A stretch of DNA of 64,000 nt from the NCBI RefSeq assembly GCF_000719515.1, contig NZ_JOGR01000010.1:248001-312000 (forward strand), given 5' to 3'. The notes below the pieces were generated by a model. The model ran no database searches and was not told the DNA's origin. It worked only from the letters and a program-made list of their open reading frames with translations. Below, in pieces: positions 1 through 8,721 of this stretch (positions are counted from its first letter, which is position 1; each line of letters starts with the position of its first letter). Made by a program: the position numbers and the translations under genes. The DNA comes from Glycomyces sp. NRRL B-16210 (GTDB taxonomy: Bacteria > Actinomycetota > Actinomycetes > Mycobacteriales > Micromonosporaceae).

Positions 1-544
1 GGCCGATGTCGTGGCGATACTGGCGGATCGCCTCCAGGAACGGCAGCGACTCGATGTCGCCGACGGTCCCGCCGACCTCGGTGATCACGACGTCGGGGAC
101 GCGGCCGGACTCGGGGTCCGGGTCGGCCATCGCCGCGAGGCGGGACTTGATCTCGTTGGTGATGTGCGGGATCACCTGGACCGTGGCGCCGAGGTAGTCG
201 CCGCGGCGCTCCTTGGCGATCACGTCGGAGTAGACCTGCCCGGTGGTCACGTTCGCGTGCTTGGACAGGTTCCGGTCGAGGAACCGCTCGTAGTTGCCGA
301 TGTCGAGGTCGGTCTCGCCGCCGTCGTCGGTGACGAAGACCTCGCCGTGCTCGTACGGGTTCATGGTTCCGGGGTCGACGTTGAGGTACGGGTCGATCTT
401 CTGCATCACCACGTACAGGCCGCGCGCGGTCAGCAGGTTCCCGAGACTGGCGGCGGTCATGCCCTTGCCGAGGGCGGAGGTGACCCCACCGGTGACGAAG
501 AGGTGCTTCGTGTTGCGGATATGACCATTGACGGCGCTGGCCAA
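1..544 (-). CDS. pyrG: CTP synthase, N-terminal part (runs off left edge)
   Basis: CTP synthase aminates UTP to CTP using glutamine and ATP in the cytoplasm. Only the first 181 residues are inside the window, all from the ATP-dependent synthetase domain. The N-terminal nucleotide-binding loop reads VTGGVTSALGKG, followed by the family blocks KIDPYLNVDPGTM, EHGEVFVTDDGGETDLDIGNYERF (residues about 50-90) and a VITEVGGTVGDIES-type stretch near the edge. No ATG fits the conserved N-terminus. A TTG at 542-544, six bases after GGGAG, is the best start. The adjacent steB/steA/recN block matches the Rv1699-Rv1696 order of M. tuberculosis, except that four envelope genes lie between here. Confidence 0.95.
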   Translation of the reverse strand, partial: MASAVNGHIRNTKHLFVTGGVTSALGKGMTAASLGNLLTARGLYVVMQKIDPYLNVDPGTMNPYEHGEVFVTDDGGETDLDIGNYERFLDRNLSKHANVTTGQVYSDVIAKERRGDYLGATVQVIPHITNEIKSRLAAMADPDPESGRVPDVVITEVGGTVGDIESLPFLEAIRQYRHDIG

Positions 545-637
545 AGCGGACTCCCGTGGTAATCGTGCCGATCGAGCGGTCGAGCCGTTGCTCACCCGGG
601 GCTCGAAAGCCGAGCCGCGGACCGCCGGTGGATCGCA

Positions 638-2866
638 TCATCCACGGGATTCCACACTAACACTTTCACCGTCGTTTTCCTCATCGACCCACGACGGTGC
701 GTCGACGATCATGTCCGAGTACTGGCCGTCCTTGACGTGCGCGCGGGCCAGGACGCGGTGACTGATGATGACCGCCAAGGGAACCATGACGGCGAGGGCC
801 GCGCCGAGGCTCATCAGGCCCTTGCCGAGGAGGAGCCCGGCGACGGCAGAGCCGGCGACCGCGGCCGAGAAGGCCGCGCGCAGGGGCGGGTACAGGCCCC
901 AGGCGCGCCGCAGGCCGCCTCCGGGGCGCAGGAGGACCAGCCAGCAGTAGGCGCCGGCCAGGACGGTGAGGACGCTCAGCGGGGAGGTGAAGACCGCGAC
1001 GATGTTCGAGCCGAGCCCGGAGGCGATGACGCCGTTGGTGTCGCCCATGACGTCGCCCATGAACGAGCCGAGTTCGCCGCGTTCGGCCGCGGGCCGCTGG
1101 TAGTCGATCCAGGAGAGGCCGACGAGCACCGCCGCGCCGGCCAGGCCCGACCACACGAAGCGCGAGAACGTGACCCAGCCGCCGGTCGCCAGCGCCGCGG
1201 CGAGGCAGGTGCCGACGATGATGGCGACGGCCGCGGGCACGGAGTTGCCGAGGAACCCGGCGGAGACGACGAGGACGCCGAGGCAGCCGATGCCGGCCAT
1301 GACCGGGGACTGGTAGCGGCGCGGCAGCCGCCAGGCGGCGACGGCGGCCAGGAGCCACAGGGAGGCGATGAACATGCCGGAGGCGACGGGCCCGAGTTCG
1401 TTCGAGGCGGAGTCGGCGACGGTGTAGTCCCCCAGGAGGGTGCCCAGGGGGTCCTCGGTGTGGATGACCATGGCGAGGACGGTGACGATGACGCCGAACG
1501 CGGAGACGCTCACCATGAGGCCCGCGGGGCCGTGGCGTTTGGGCAGGACGATCGCGGCGAACGCGCAGACGACGGCGATGCCGAGGGCGGTGAGGGGGCC
1601 GACGAGTCCGGGGCGCGGGGCCGACCACCAGGCGAAGAAGTCGGCGAGCATCGCGGCGGCCACGAACAGGGCGCACACGAGGGCGGTGACGATGTTGAGG
1701 CGCATGAGCCACAGCGGCGGGGGTTTGACGCCCGGCTGCCCGGCCCGGCGCAGCAAGTGCAGGAGCGGCCAGGCGACGAAGGTGAGGGCGAGGAACAGGA
1801 AGACCTGGAGCCACTGGGTGGCGGGTGCGGCCACGGCGGCGGCGATGAGCCGGGTGTCGGTGTCGTCGAAGACGGACTGGCGTTCGCGGTAGGTGAGGGC
1901 GTCGGCGGTGACGCCGGCGGCCGTGCCGGTCACGGTGTCGGGGAACGGGGCGTCCAGGAGGGTGAGGACGGTCGCGGTCAGATCGGTGAGCCTGAGGTAG
2001 CCGGGGCGTTCGGCGGGCAGGTCGACGAGGTTGTGGCCGCCGCGGTTGTCGAAGTTCACGACGGTGGCGAGGAGCCGGTTGGGCTGCTCGACCTGGCCGA
2101 TACCGGTGACGATGAGCGCCGAGTCGCCGCCGCGGGCGGCCTGGAGCGCGCCGACGGTGGCGTCGAGGGTGTCGAGGGCGGCCGCGCGCGCGGCCTCGGC
2201 GGTGGGCAGGACGCCGCCGTCGACGACGGTGAGGGGGCACGCGGCGAGGGCGACGGCGAGGTCGCGGCCGGTGGGCATGACGGGGAGGTAGTCGCCGACG
2301 CGGCCGACGGAGTTGGCGGTGGCGTAGGCGGCGCCGGGGCCGATGGCGGTGGCGCAGGTGGTGCCCGCGGCGAGCATGCCGAGTTCGGCGCCCTGCTCGA
2401 GTTCGCGGTTGAGGGAGACGAGGTCGGGCATGTCGGCGACGGCGGCGCCGGATTCGGCGACGGCGACGCGGTCGGCGGTGATCTCGCCGCAGTCGGAGGG
2501 GCCGCCGTAGGGGGTGGAGACGGCGGGCGATCCGGCCGAGAGGGTGAGCCAGCCGTCGAGGGTGCAGGTGAAGGCGCGCCCGGAGTCGGTGTTGAGTTCG
2601 GCGAGCGAGCCTTCGGCGGCGAGCGCGGCGAGGTTCGGGGTGGTCTCGGCGTCGATGTCGGTCCAGGTGAGGCCGCCGACGCCGAGGAGGACGACCGAGC
2701 CGACGGTGTCGGGGACGGACTCGTCGGTCTCGTCGGGGAGCAGTTGGACGACGCCGACGGCGATGAGGGCGACGACCAGGGCCCACATGCCGATGGGGCC
2801 GCGGTTGCGGGCGGCGCTCCTGGCGAGCCTGCGCAGCCGGCGTCCGAGGTCGTTCTGTTTGGACAC
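638..2866 (-). CDS. Alkaline-phosphatase-like domain protein with polytopic membrane C-terminus
   Basis: A 742-residue membrane protein of unknown function. One hydrophobic segment lies at about 24-44. Residues about 55-330 resemble the alkaline phosphatase/sulfatase fold: an early VVLLGVGGLTWTD strand, then TTPNLAALAAEGS, and a later DSALIVTGIG strand. The classical metal ligands are not obvious. About ten or eleven transmembrane helices fill residues about 345-715. It starts at a GTG and lies seven bases after the GT4 gene, so it is the last gene of the envelope cluster murJ-GT4-this gene. By position and architecture it may release or transfer a lipid-linked group outside the cell; this is inference. 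Confidence 0.7.
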   Translation of the reverse strand: MSKQNDLGRRLRRLARSAARNRGPIGMWALVVALIAVGVVQLLPDETDESVPDTVGSVVLLGVGGLTWTDIDAETTPNLAALAAEGSLAELNTDSGRAFTCTLDGWLTLSAGSPAVSTPYGGPSDCGEITADRVAVAESGAAVADMPDLVSLNRELEQGAELGMLAAGTTCATAIGPGAAYATANSVGRVGDYLPVMPTGRDLAVALAACPLTVVDGGVLPTAEAARAAALDTLDATVGALQAARGGDSALIVTGIGQVEQPNRLLATVVNFDNRGGHNLVDLPAERPGYLRLTDLTATVLTLLDAPFPDTVTGTAAGVTADALTYRERQSVFDDTDTRLIAAAVAAPATQWLQVFLFLALTFVAWPLLHLLRRAGQPGVKPPPLWLMRLNIVTALVCALFVAAAMLADFFAWWSAPRPGLVGPLTALGIAVVCAFAAIVLPKRHGPAGLMVSVSAFGVIVTVLAMVIHTEDPLGTLLGDYTVADSASNELGPVASGMFIASLWLLAAVAAWRLPRRYQSPVMAGIGCLGVLVVSAGFLGNSVPAAVAIIVGTCLAAALATGGWVTFSRFVWSGLAGAAVLVGLSWIDYQRPAAERGELGSFMGDVMGDTNGVIASGLGSNIVAVFTSPLSVLTVLAGAYCWLVLLRPGGGLRRAWGLYPPLRAAFSAAVAGSAVAGLLLGKGLMSLGAALAVMVPLAVIISHRVLARAHVKDGQYSDMIVDAPSWVDEENDGESVSVESRG

Positions 2867-2873
2867 GGTGGGG

Positions 2874-3971
2874 TTATCTTCCGGTCAGTTCGAGGTAGAG
2901 CGCGTCGAGGGAGTCGAGGACGCGCGCTTCGTCGGGCCAGGTCGCGGCCTGGGCGAGGCCGGCCTCCCCGAGGCGGGCGAGGCGTTCGGGGTCGGCGAGG
3001 AGTTCGCGCACGTGCCGGTCGAGGGCGTCGACGTCGCCGACGGGGAACAGGATCGCGCCCTCGCCGACGAGGTCGGGGATGCCGCCGGTGCGGGTGGCGA
3101 CGAGCGGCAGGCCGGCCTGGAGGGCCTCTTGGAGGGACAGCGGGTAGCCCTCCCAGGTGCTGGTGTTGACGACGAGGTCGGCGGCGGCGAGGAGGTCGGC
3201 GATGTCGCTGCGGTGGCCGAGGAGGCGCACGTCGGCGCCGGTGGCGTCGATGAGGTCCTGGAGGCGGGCGCGTTCGGGGCCGTCGCCGGCGATGGCGACG
3301 ACCGGTGCGGGGTCGAGGTCGGTCCAGCGCAGGGCGGCGGCGATGAGGGTGTCGTGGTCCTTCTGGACGTTGAGGCGCCCGATCGAGAGGAGCAGGGGCC
3401 GGTCGCCGATGCCGAGCTGCTCGCGGATCGCCTCAGGGTCGCCGGCGGGGCGCAGCGGCGGGGCCGGGGCCTGCGCGAGGCGCGCGTCGGAGGCGCCGAG
3501 TTCGACGAGGTGGGAGTGGAGGTCGGGCGAGATGGCGAGGGCGACGTCGACGCTGCGGGCCAGGCGGCGCTCGGCGAGGTCGTAGGCGCGGCGCTTGAGG
3601 CCGGTGGCGAGCTGCGTGTTGTGCCAGGTGGTGACCAGGGCGGCCCCGGCGGGGCGGGCGGCGAGCGCGGTCATCCCGGCGGTCATGCCGTGGGCGTGGA
3701 CGAGGTCGACGCCGCGTCCGGTGACCCCGCGCAGGGCCCGGGAGACGGCCCACCAGGCGGCCGGGAGGCCGGGGGTGGGCTTGGAGGTGATGGGGGCGGG
3801 GATGAAGCGGGCGCCGGTGGCGCGGAACCCGAAGCGCTCCTCGGTCTCGGGCGGGCCGATGACGGTGACGGCGTCGCCGCGGGCGACGAAGCCGGCCGCG
3901 ACCGAGGCGACGTGCGTGCCGACGCCCCCGGTCGAGGGTCCGAGCACCAAGGCGATCCTCCGGTTGCTCAC
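2874..3971 (-). CDS. GT4-family glycosyltransferase
   Basis: A 365-residue GT-B fold glycosyltransferase. The N-terminal domain opens with ALVLGPSTGGVGTHV, the acceptor-side glycine loop. The C-terminal nucleotide-sugar domain has SIGRLNVQKDHDTLI, GDGPERARL and an EX7E motif in WEGYPLSLQEALQAGLPLVA (about residues 270-290) followed by TRTGGIPDLV. It has no signal peptide and should act at the inner face of the membrane. The GTG start overlaps the murJ stop codon by four bases (GTGA), implying translational coupling. Donor and acceptor cannot be read from sequence; the flippase and phosphoglycosyltransferase-like neighbours suggest a lipid-linked glycan. Confidence 0.85.
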   Translation of the reverse strand: MSNRRIALVLGPSTGGVGTHVASVAAGFVARGDAVTVIGPPETEERFGFRATGARFIPAPITSKPTPGLPAAWWAVSRALRGVTGRGVDLVHAHGMTAGMTALAARPAGAALVTTWHNTQLATGLKRRAYDLAERRLARSVDVALAISPDLHSHLVELGASDARLAQAPAPPLRPAGDPEAIREQLGIGDRPLLLSIGRLNVQKDHDTLIAAALRWTDLDPAPVVAIAGDGPERARLQDLIDATGADVRLLGHRSDIADLLAAADLVVNTSTWEGYPLSLQEALQAGLPLVATRTGGIPDLVGEGAILFPVGDVDALDRHVRELLADPERLARLGEAGLAQAATWPDEARVLDSLDALYLELTGR

Positions 3972-5623
3972 TTGTCGGCTCCGCTCTCTGGATCATCGGG
4001 TGCTGGTTCTGCGTCTGACTTCCGTATTCTGCCAGCGCGTCTCAGGACGGGGCGCACCACGGCGGAACCGCCGATGAGCGCGCCGAGCCCGAGGTAGACG
4101 ACGGCGGTGGCGGCGCCGACGACCATGCCCTGGACGAGGGCGTCCATGGTGGATCCGGCGTGGCCCCACAGGAGGATGAACTCGCGCGCGGCGAGGACCG
4201 ACAGGACGGCGGCGACGACGGTGGCGAGCGCGGCGCGGGGAATCCCGGCGAGGCTCGCGGCCCCGGTGTGGCGGGCGACGGCGGCGGTGAGGGCGAGGCC
4301 GATGGCGGTCATGCCGATGGTCCAGGCGATGGCGAGGGCGAGCGTGCGGTCCTCGACGGGCATGACTTGGGACAGGACGATGGCGGCGACGGCGCCGACG
4401 GCCCAGCCGAGCGAGGTGGCCCCGGCGGCGTACTTGTTGCGGCCCACGGCGTAGAGGCCGCGCGAGTAGATGGCGAACAGCGAGTAGCCGAAGAGGCCGA
4501 AGGCGAGGCCGGTGAGGGTGGCCTGGAGCTGCGATTGGGTGGCGTCGCCGCTGCCGGGGGCGACCGAGGCGAGGACGGTGCCGATGGGTTCGGCGAGCCC
4601 CGCGAGGGCCGCGACGCCGAGGCCGGACAGCAGCAGGATGGCCCGGCCGGTCTGGGAGAGGCGGCGCTGGTAGCGCTCGTGCTCGCCGAGGGAGTAGGCC
4701 TCGGCGAGGATCGGGTAGGCGGCGGTCGCGAGCGGTACGGCGAGCACGGCCCACGGGAGCAGGAAAAACGTCTGGGAGATGGTGAAGATGGCGACCGGGC
4801 CGTCGCCGGCGTCGTTGGCCAGGCGCATGAGCAGCGCCTGGCAAAGCTGCTGGGCGCCGACGGTGATGGCCCCGGCGATGGCGAGGGACTTGAGGCTGGC
4901 GGCGACGTGGGTCTCCAGCCGCCAGGCCGGTCGCAGGCGCAGCCCCAGGCCGCGCAGCGGCAGGATCAGGGAGCCGGCGAGGACGGCGACGCCGAGCGTG
5001 GTGCCGAGCCCGAGGAGGAGGATCTCGGGCTGGGAGATCTGGGCGGCGTCGTTCTCGCGGCCGGAGGCGAGGCCGTAGACGACGTACACGCCGGCCATGA
5101 CGACGCTGGACAGGAGCGGGGCGAGGGCGGGCCAGGCGAAGCGGCGGTGGGACTGGAGGATGCCGGTGAGGACGATCGCGACGCCGTACAGCGGCAGTTG
5201 CGGGGCGAAGAGGACGAGCAGCTCGGTGGCCACGTCGACCGTCGTGGGGCTGATCCGCTCGCCGGGCATGAGCACGCTGACGATCGGGCGGGCGAAGACC
5301 GCGACGACGAGCCCGAAGGGGACCAGGAGGGTCAGGGACCAGGTGAGCAGGGCCGAGGCGATCCGGCTGACCTGCTCGGGCTCGTGCCGGGCGAGCGGGG
5401 CGGCAAGGAGCGGGATCACCAGCGCTGCAAGCGCTCCCCCGGCGACCAGCTCGAAGATGATGTTGGGGATGTTGTTGGCGGTCTGGTAGGCCGTGCCGAG
5501 GCTGGCGACGCCGATGGCCCAGGTGAAGACCATCGTGCGGCCGAATCCGGCCAGGCGGGAGGCGACGGTGATCGCACCGATGACCGAGGCGGCACGACCG
5601 ACTTCGCGTCGGGTCTCGGTCAA
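3968..5623 (-). CDS. murJ: MurJ/MviN-family lipid II flippase
   Basis: A 551-residue polytopic protein of the MOP superfamily that flips lipid-linked intermediates across the membrane. The N-terminus has the family pattern ASVIGAITVASRLAGFGRTMV followed by YQTANNIPNIIFELVAGGALAA, and about 14 hydrophobic segments run to residue 525. The length fits MurJ. The start is a TTG at 5621-5623 that overlaps the upstream TGA (TTGA); a much longer reading frame upstream runs through the neighbouring gene and is not coding. Most actinobacteria carry a main MurJ near the origin, so this copy may serve a secondary glycolipid, or may simply be a MurJ paralogue. Confidence 0.88.
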   Translation of the reverse strand: MTETRREVGRAASVIGAITVASRLAGFGRTMVFTWAIGVASLGTAYQTANNIPNIIFELVAGGALAALVIPLLAAPLARHEPEQVSRIASALLTWSLTLLVPFGLVVAVFARPIVSVLMPGERISPTTVDVATELLVLFAPQLPLYGVAIVLTGILQSHRRFAWPALAPLLSSVVMAGVYVVYGLASGRENDAAQISQPEILLLGLGTTLGVAVLAGSLILPLRGLGLRLRPAWRLETHVAASLKSLAIAGAITVGAQQLCQALLMRLANDAGDGPVAIFTISQTFFLLPWAVLAVPLATAAYPILAEAYSLGEHERYQRRLSQTGRAILLLSGLGVAALAGLAEPIGTVLASVAPGSGDATQSQLQATLTGLAFGLFGYSLFAIYSRGLYAVGRNKYAAGATSLGWAVGAVAAIVLSQVMPVEDRTLALAIAWTIGMTAIGLALTAAVARHTGAASLAGIPRAALATVVAAVLSVLAAREFILLWGHAGSTMDALVQGMVVGAATAVVYLGLGALIGGSAVVRPVLRRAGRIRKSDAEPAPDDPESGADK

Positions 5624-6516
5624 GACTTCGTCCGACCCAGCTCGTCCAACTCGCGCAGTACGGGCGTCTCGGCGATGACCTTCGTGAAGCTGACCTTCTC
5701 GGAGGTGGCGATGAGCGCGGCGACGCCCGCGAGGGCGGCGTGGCGGCCGATCATGCCGGTCCGGGAGATGAAGGCGAGGCCGAGGAGCGCGCCGAGGGCG
5801 TTCGCGCCGCCGTCGCCGAGCATGGTCTTGCCGTCGAGGTCGTCGGCCATGGCGGCCCCGGCGGCCGAGGAGACGGCCAGGGCGGTGTTGGCGCCGCCGG
5901 CCGCGGTGGCGCGGCGGGACTTGGGGCCGACCGGGCGCGAGAGGGGCGCGGAGGCGAGGGTGACCACTTTGAGGGCGCGTCCGGGACGCAGGTCGAACAG
6001 GTTGATGAGGTTGGCGGTGCCGGCGATGACGCCGCCGCCGACGCCGACGTTCCACAGCCGCCGCGCCCAGTGGCGGCGCGCGTCGGTGAGTTCGCCGTTG
6101 GTGAGGTCGACCAGCGCCGCGGAGGCGAGCCCGGCGGTGGAGATGCCGAGGATCTTCACGAGCCCGGCCGACAGGCGGCCCTTGCGGAGCGCGCCGAGGT
6201 GGCCTTTGAAGCCCTTGGCCTTCTCGCCCTTGGCGTCGGCGATGTCGTCGTAGAGGCCGACCGCGCCGGAGGTGAGTCCGGTGGCGGCCGCGGCGACGGC
6301 ATAGGCCGGGGAGTTCGCCCCGGCCACGGCGGCCGCGGTCGCGCCGATGGTGATGCCGGGGCCTTCGGCCAAGCTCACGGTGTCGCCTTTGTGGTTGACG
6401 CGCTCCAGTTCGGACGCCCACCGTGATCGCCGTACGGCGCCGATCGCGGCGATCGTGCCGCCCGCTGCGAGGCCCCCTAGGAACGCCCGCCCGACAGTAC
6501 GCGTTAGCTGGCTCAT
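5620..6516 (-). CDS. Divergent MraY/WecA-like phosphoglycosyltransferase homologue
   Basis: A 298-residue membrane protein. It retains pieces of the polyprenyl-phosphate N-acetylhexosamine-1-phosphate transferase family: VGLYDDIADAKGEKAKGFKGHL (family DDxxD plus KGhxxAL region, about residues 86-107), TANLINLFDLRPGRALK (family NxxNxxDG position, about 165-181) and KTMLGDGGANALGALLG (about 229-245). Glycine/alanine-rich helices are spread through the rest. Family members load a sugar phosphate on a lipid carrier. It is shorter than typical MraY and diverged at the second motif, so activity is an inference. Its TGA overlaps the murJ start, so synthesis and flipping would be co-expressed. Confidence 0.7.
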   Translation of the reverse strand: MSQLTRTVGRAFLGGLAAGGTIAAIGAVRRSRWASELERVNHKGDTVSLAEGPGITIGATAAAVAGANSPAYAVAAAATGLTSGAVGLYDDIADAKGEKAKGFKGHLGALRKGRLSAGLVKILGISTAGLASAALVDLTNGELTDARRHWARRLWNVGVGGGVIAGTANLINLFDLRPGRALKVVTLASAPLSRPVGPKSRRATAAGGANTALAVSSAAGAAMADDLDGKTMLGDGGANALGALLGLAFISRTGMIGRHAALAGVAALIATSEKVSFTKVIAETPVLRELDELGRTKS

Positions 6517-6526
6517 GGGCGCGATA

Positions 6527-7456
6527 CTAGGCCGCGTCGGGAAGCAGGCCTGAAGCGCCCTCCCCGATCCCGAGATGGTCCACGGTCCCGTCGTTGACGA
6601 AGTCGGCGAGCGCGATGACCGCGGCGATCTGGCCCTGGGTGGTGGAGACGTGGTCGACGGTGGCGACCGTCTCGGCCTCGTCGGCGCGGATCGTGTCGAT
6701 CGGGTTGCCGTCGCCGGTCGAGGTCGTCGCCGCGTAGACGGTGGGCGCGTCGGCGGCGAAGGCGTTGGTGAAGGCGACCATCCCGGTGTTGCGGTCCTCG
6801 GCGTCGGAGTCGGTGGAGCCGGGCCCGGTGAGGATGAGGACGCCGTCGGCGACGCCGCTGGGGTCGGTCTCGACGGTGAGCATCGAGAGTTCGTTCAGGC
6901 TGGTGGTGACCTTGGTGATGTCGCCTTCGACGATCTCGACCGGTTCGCCCTCGGTCGTGCCGGTGGCGACAGCGGCGAGGACGTAGCTCATCGCGGCGAC
7001 CCCGTCATAGGTGACGGGGGTCTGGACCGTCGCGGGGGTGGTGGTGTCGACGAGGTCGACGAGCTTGTCGCCGTTGGCCGGGTCGAAGAACTCGTCGAGG
7101 ACCGCCATGCGGCCGGCCACGGTGGCCCCGGCGTAGCCGAGCATCTCGATCGCGCTGTCGACGGCCTCGGTCTCGACGCCGGGCAGGGCGATGACGAGGA
7201 TGCTCTTGTCGGTGAGCCGCTCGGCGAGGTACGAGGGGGCGATCTCGGCGGCGAAGGCCTGGTCGTCGCCGAGCTGCTCCTCGAGCTCCTTGATCTCGGC
7301 GCGCAGCTGGTCGTTGGAGTCGCGCAGCGCCTGGCCGTTGGACTGCATCGCCTCGATGGCGGGGCCGTTGAGGGCGGCGGTGCCGAGGATGAGGCCCACG
7401 GTGAGGGCGAGGAACACCGCGGTGAGGCTCACCAGGTGGTAGCGGAAGTTGATCAC
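6527..7456 (-). CDS. MctB/SteB-family membrane-anchored protein (copper transporter family)
   Basis: A 309-residue protein starting MINFRYHLVSLTAVFLALTV, the highly conserved N-terminal anchor of the Rv1698 family. It is followed by a coiled coil (about residues 35-65, QALRDSNDQLRAEIKELEEQL) and an extracytoplasmic Rossmann-like domain. In M. tuberculosis the homologue MctB is linked to copper and described as an outer channel. In Corynebacterium glutamicum the steA neighbour gene steB has a role at the division site. The GTG start overlaps the steA stop by four bases (GTGA), so the two are translationally coupled. The steA linkage makes a division role likely. Confidence 0.88.
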   Translation of the reverse strand: MINFRYHLVSLTAVFLALTVGLILGTAALNGPAIEAMQSNGQALRDSNDQLRAEIKELEEQLGDDQAFAAEIAPSYLAERLTDKSILVIALPGVETEAVDSAIEMLGYAGATVAGRMAVLDEFFDPANGDKLVDLVDTTTPATVQTPVTYDGVAAMSYVLAAVATGTTEGEPVEIVEGDITKVTTSLNELSMLTVETDPSGVADGVLILTGPGSTDSDAEDRNTGMVAFTNAFAADAPTVYAATTSTGDGNPIDTIRADEAETVATVDHVSTTQGQIAAVIALADFVNDGTVDHLGIGEGASGLLPDAA

Positions 7457-8649
7457 GAGAACAGCCTTTGGATTTGGAAGATCAAACCTTCCCACCAGTC
7501 GGCGATCACGTCCACGAACGAGCGTCCGACGGTGGAGATGGCGACGGCGGTGGCCATGGCGGCGAGGGCGGAGACGATGAGCAGGAGCAGCGCGGAGATC
7601 GACATGTCCTGGCGGTAGAGGCGCGAGACGCCCTTGGCGTCGACGAGCTTGCCGCCCACGCGCAGGCGCGTCAGGAAGGTCGAGGCCATCCCGCCGCGCC
7701 CCTTGTCGAGGAACTCGACCATGGTGACGTGGGTGCCGACCGCGCAGATGAGCTCGGCGCCCTTCTCGTCGGCCATGAGCATCGCGATGTCCTCGGAGGT
7801 CGCGGCGGCCGGGAACGGGATCGCGGGGACCCCGAGCTTGTCCATGCGCTCCATGCCGGGGGCGCGCCCGTCGGCGTAGGCGTGCACCACGATCTCGGCG
7901 CCGCAGCGCAGCGCGTCGTCGGACACCGAGTCCATGTCGCCGACGATCATGTCGGGCGTGTACCCGGCCTCGAGCAGCGCGTCCGCGCCGCCGTCGACGC
8001 CGACGAGGACGGGCTTGAACTCGCGGATGTACGGCCGCAGGACGTCGATGTCCTCCTTGTAGTTGTAGCCGCGGATGACCACGAGGGCGTGGCGGCCGTT
8101 GAAGGAGGTCTTGACGTCGGGCACGCCGACGCCGTCGAGCAGGAGGTCCCGCTCGCGCTTGAGGTACTCCATGGTGTTGGCCGCGAAGGCCTCCAGCTGG
8201 ACCGACAGGCCCTCCTTGGCGGCCTCCATGTCGGTGGCCACCGACTCGGTGGTCTGGACCGCGCCCTCGCCGATGAGCTCGTCGCCGAAGTAGATCTCGC
8301 CGCCGCTGACGGCGACGGTCTTGCCTTCGCGCACGTTGTCGAAGATCTGCTCGCCGACGCCGTCGACGAGCACGATCCCGGCCTTGACGAGCACTTCGGG
8401 GCCGAGGTTCGGGTAGCGGCCGGAGATGGACTTGGCGGCGTTCACAACCACGGCCACGCCGGTGCCGACGAGGGTGTCGGCGGCGACCCGGTCGAGGTCG
8501 ACGTGGTCGATGATCGCGATGTCGCCCGGTTCGAGCCGGCCGCACAGGCGCTTCGTGCGGCGGTCGAGACGGGCGGTGCCGACCAGCCGTCCCTCGGACG
8601 GCTCGTCCTCCGGGTTACGCCCGGGCAAACGCAAGCTAGGTACACGCAT
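7453..8649 (-). CDS. steA: SteA-like cytokinetic ring protein with thiamine-pyrophosphokinase-like domain
   Basis: A 398-residue homologue of Rv1697/SteA. The C-terminal half has a thiamine pyrophosphokinase-like fold: VDGGADALLEAGYTPDMIVGD followed by MDSVSDDALRCGAE (about residues 215-250). A single transmembrane helix (ISALLLLIVSALAAMATAVAI, about 350-372) and a short tail end the protein. SteA in Corynebacterium localises to the division septum together with SteB; enzymatic activity is not established. It is first of the steA-steB pair and lies just downstream of recN, as in mycobacteria. Confidence 0.9.
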   Translation of the reverse strand: MRVPSLRLPGRNPEDEPSEGRLVGTARLDRRTKRLCGRLEPGDIAIIDHVDLDRVAADTLVGTGVAVVVNAAKSISGRYPNLGPEVLVKAGIVLVDGVGEQIFDNVREGKTVAVSGGEIYFGDELIGEGAVQTTESVATDMEAAKEGLSVQLEAFAANTMEYLKRERDLLLDGVGVPDVKTSFNGRHALVVIRGYNYKEDIDVLRPYIREFKPVLVGVDGGADALLEAGYTPDMIVGDMDSVSDDALRCGAEIVVHAYADGRAPGMERMDKLGVPAIPFPAAATSEDIAMLMADEKGAELICAVGTHVTMVEFLDKGRGGMASTFLTRLRVGGKLVDAKGVSRLYRQDMSISALLLLIVSALAAMATAVAISTVGRSFVDVIADWWEGLIFQIQRLFS

Positions 8650-8721
8650 CGTGCATCATCATGCCATTCGATCGCTCGGGTCGCGGCGACGGCGCGCCGC
8701 TTCCCACTGGAGGGAACACCC

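Noticed and set aside
737..3169. Long plus-strand open frame opposite the phosphatase-like gene (810 codons)
   Set aside because: High-GC mirror frame; composition is Gly/Asp/Arg/Glu filler with no domain, while the minus strand encodes a coherent membrane protein.
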